Positions 5,259-5,544 of a stretch of 5,544 nt of DNA are shown piece after piece. The notes beneath the pieces were generated by a model. It was given only the letters and a program-made list of their open reading frames with translations, was not told the DNA's origin and made no database searches. Numbering within the stretch: position 1 is the first letter of the stretch; each line of letters opens with the position of its first letter. Both the position numbers and the translations under genes were made by a program. Source of the DNA: Actinomycetes bacterium (GTDB lineage Bacteria; Actinomycetota; Actinomycetes; Actinomycetales; Cellulomonadaceae); NCBI GenBank assembly GCA_023460255.1, contig JAEWQZ010000196.1, positions 1 to 5,544 on the forward strand, in the 5' to 3' direction.

Positions 5259-5544
5259 CTACAGCTTCGTGACCGGCGAGTAGCGCAGCAGCAGGCGCTT
5301 GGTGCCGTCGCTGCCGAAGTCGATCTTCGCGACAGCGTTCGGACCGGCGCCCTCGACCCCGACGACGACGCCGAGACCGTAGGAGTCGTGCGTCACCTTG
5401 TCGCCGACCGCCAGGGACGGCGCGTCGCCCACCGGTCGCTTCCCGGGCCCGAACGACGGCGCGGCGTCGCGCGGCGCACCCACCGGCCGCCCGGCACCCG
5501 AACGCCCCGCCGCCGCGCCCCTACGCGTCGTGACCGGCCCCGAG
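5259..5544 (-). CDS. pcrA: ATP-dependent DNA helicase PcrA/UvrD, C-terminal fragment
   Basis: PcrA/UvrD1 is the superfamily 1A 3'-5' helicase of actinomycetes, acting in nucleotide excision repair, in removing RecA and at stalled RNA polymerase. Only the last 94 residues are in the window; the frame is open to the right edge, so the gene starts outside. Seen: a disordered Gly/Ala/Arg/Pro-rich stretch, then LAVGDKVTHDSYGLGVVVGV, AKIDFGSDGTKRLLLRY and a terminal SPVTKL before TAG. This matches the small Tudor-like C-terminal domain of PcrA/UvrD, which contacts RNA polymerase; actinobacterial PcrA typically ends in ...KRLLLRYAPVEKL. A start inside this fragment (GTG at 5483) is possible on paper, but the frame continues upstream and the domain is always a C-terminal part. 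The call rests on this domain alone, since the helicase motifs lie outside. Confidence 0.85.
   Translation of the reverse strand, partial: SGPVTTRRGAAAGRSGAGRPVGAPRDAAPSFGPGKRPVGDAPSLAVGDKVTHDSYGLGVVVGVEGAGPNAVAKIDFGSDGTKRLLLRYSPVTKL

Overview
The window is GC-rich throughout, with the strong G/C third-position bias of high-GC Actinomycetota. The best guess at source is a cellulolytic actinomycete of the Cellulomonas type. The grounds are a secreted pectin lyase joined to a family 2 cellulose-binding module by a long Pro-Thr linker, an actinobacterial-type PcrA C-terminus, a SucC N-terminus and a two-half MMPL transporter. The genus is an inference from gene content; no rRNA or other phylogenetic marker is present.

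Layout, left to right. (1) Bases 1-108, minus strand: the first 36 codons of sucC (succinyl-CoA synthetase beta subunit), running off the left edge, with a clear ribosome binding site and a possible promoter upstream. (2) Bases 109-368: the sucC leader plus a three-copy 13-15 bp motif, two copies of which form a long hairpin that probably ends the next gene. (3) Bases 369-2591, minus strand: a complete 740-residue secreted enzyme with signal peptide, CBM2, a (Pro-Thr)14 linker and a family PL11 rhamnogalacturonan endolyase domain. (4) Bases 2592-2920: a divergent intergenic region with several dyad symmetries that could be operators. (5) Bases 2921-5113, plus strand: a complete 730-residue MMPL/RND-type membrane transporter. 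(6) Bases 5114-5258: a convergent terminator region with a strong GNRA-loop hairpin. (7) Bases 5259-5544, minus strand: the C-terminal 94 residues of the DNA helicase PcrA/UvrD, entering from the right edge.

The outer genes are housekeeping: pcrA and sucC lie in the same orientation and are chromosomal near-neighbours in many actinomycetes. The two inner genes look like accessory cargo between them: an extracellular pectin-degrading enzyme and a divergently transcribed exporter. Nothing in the sequence ties these two to a common pathway; they share only the divergent intergenic region. I see no integrase, transposase, tRNA, CRISPR array or defence gene, and no clearly undescribed system. The most unusual points are the repeated hairpin motif upstream of sucC, the interrupted pcrA-sucC neighbourhood, and the repeat-rich, quadruplex-capable linker inside the lyase gene.
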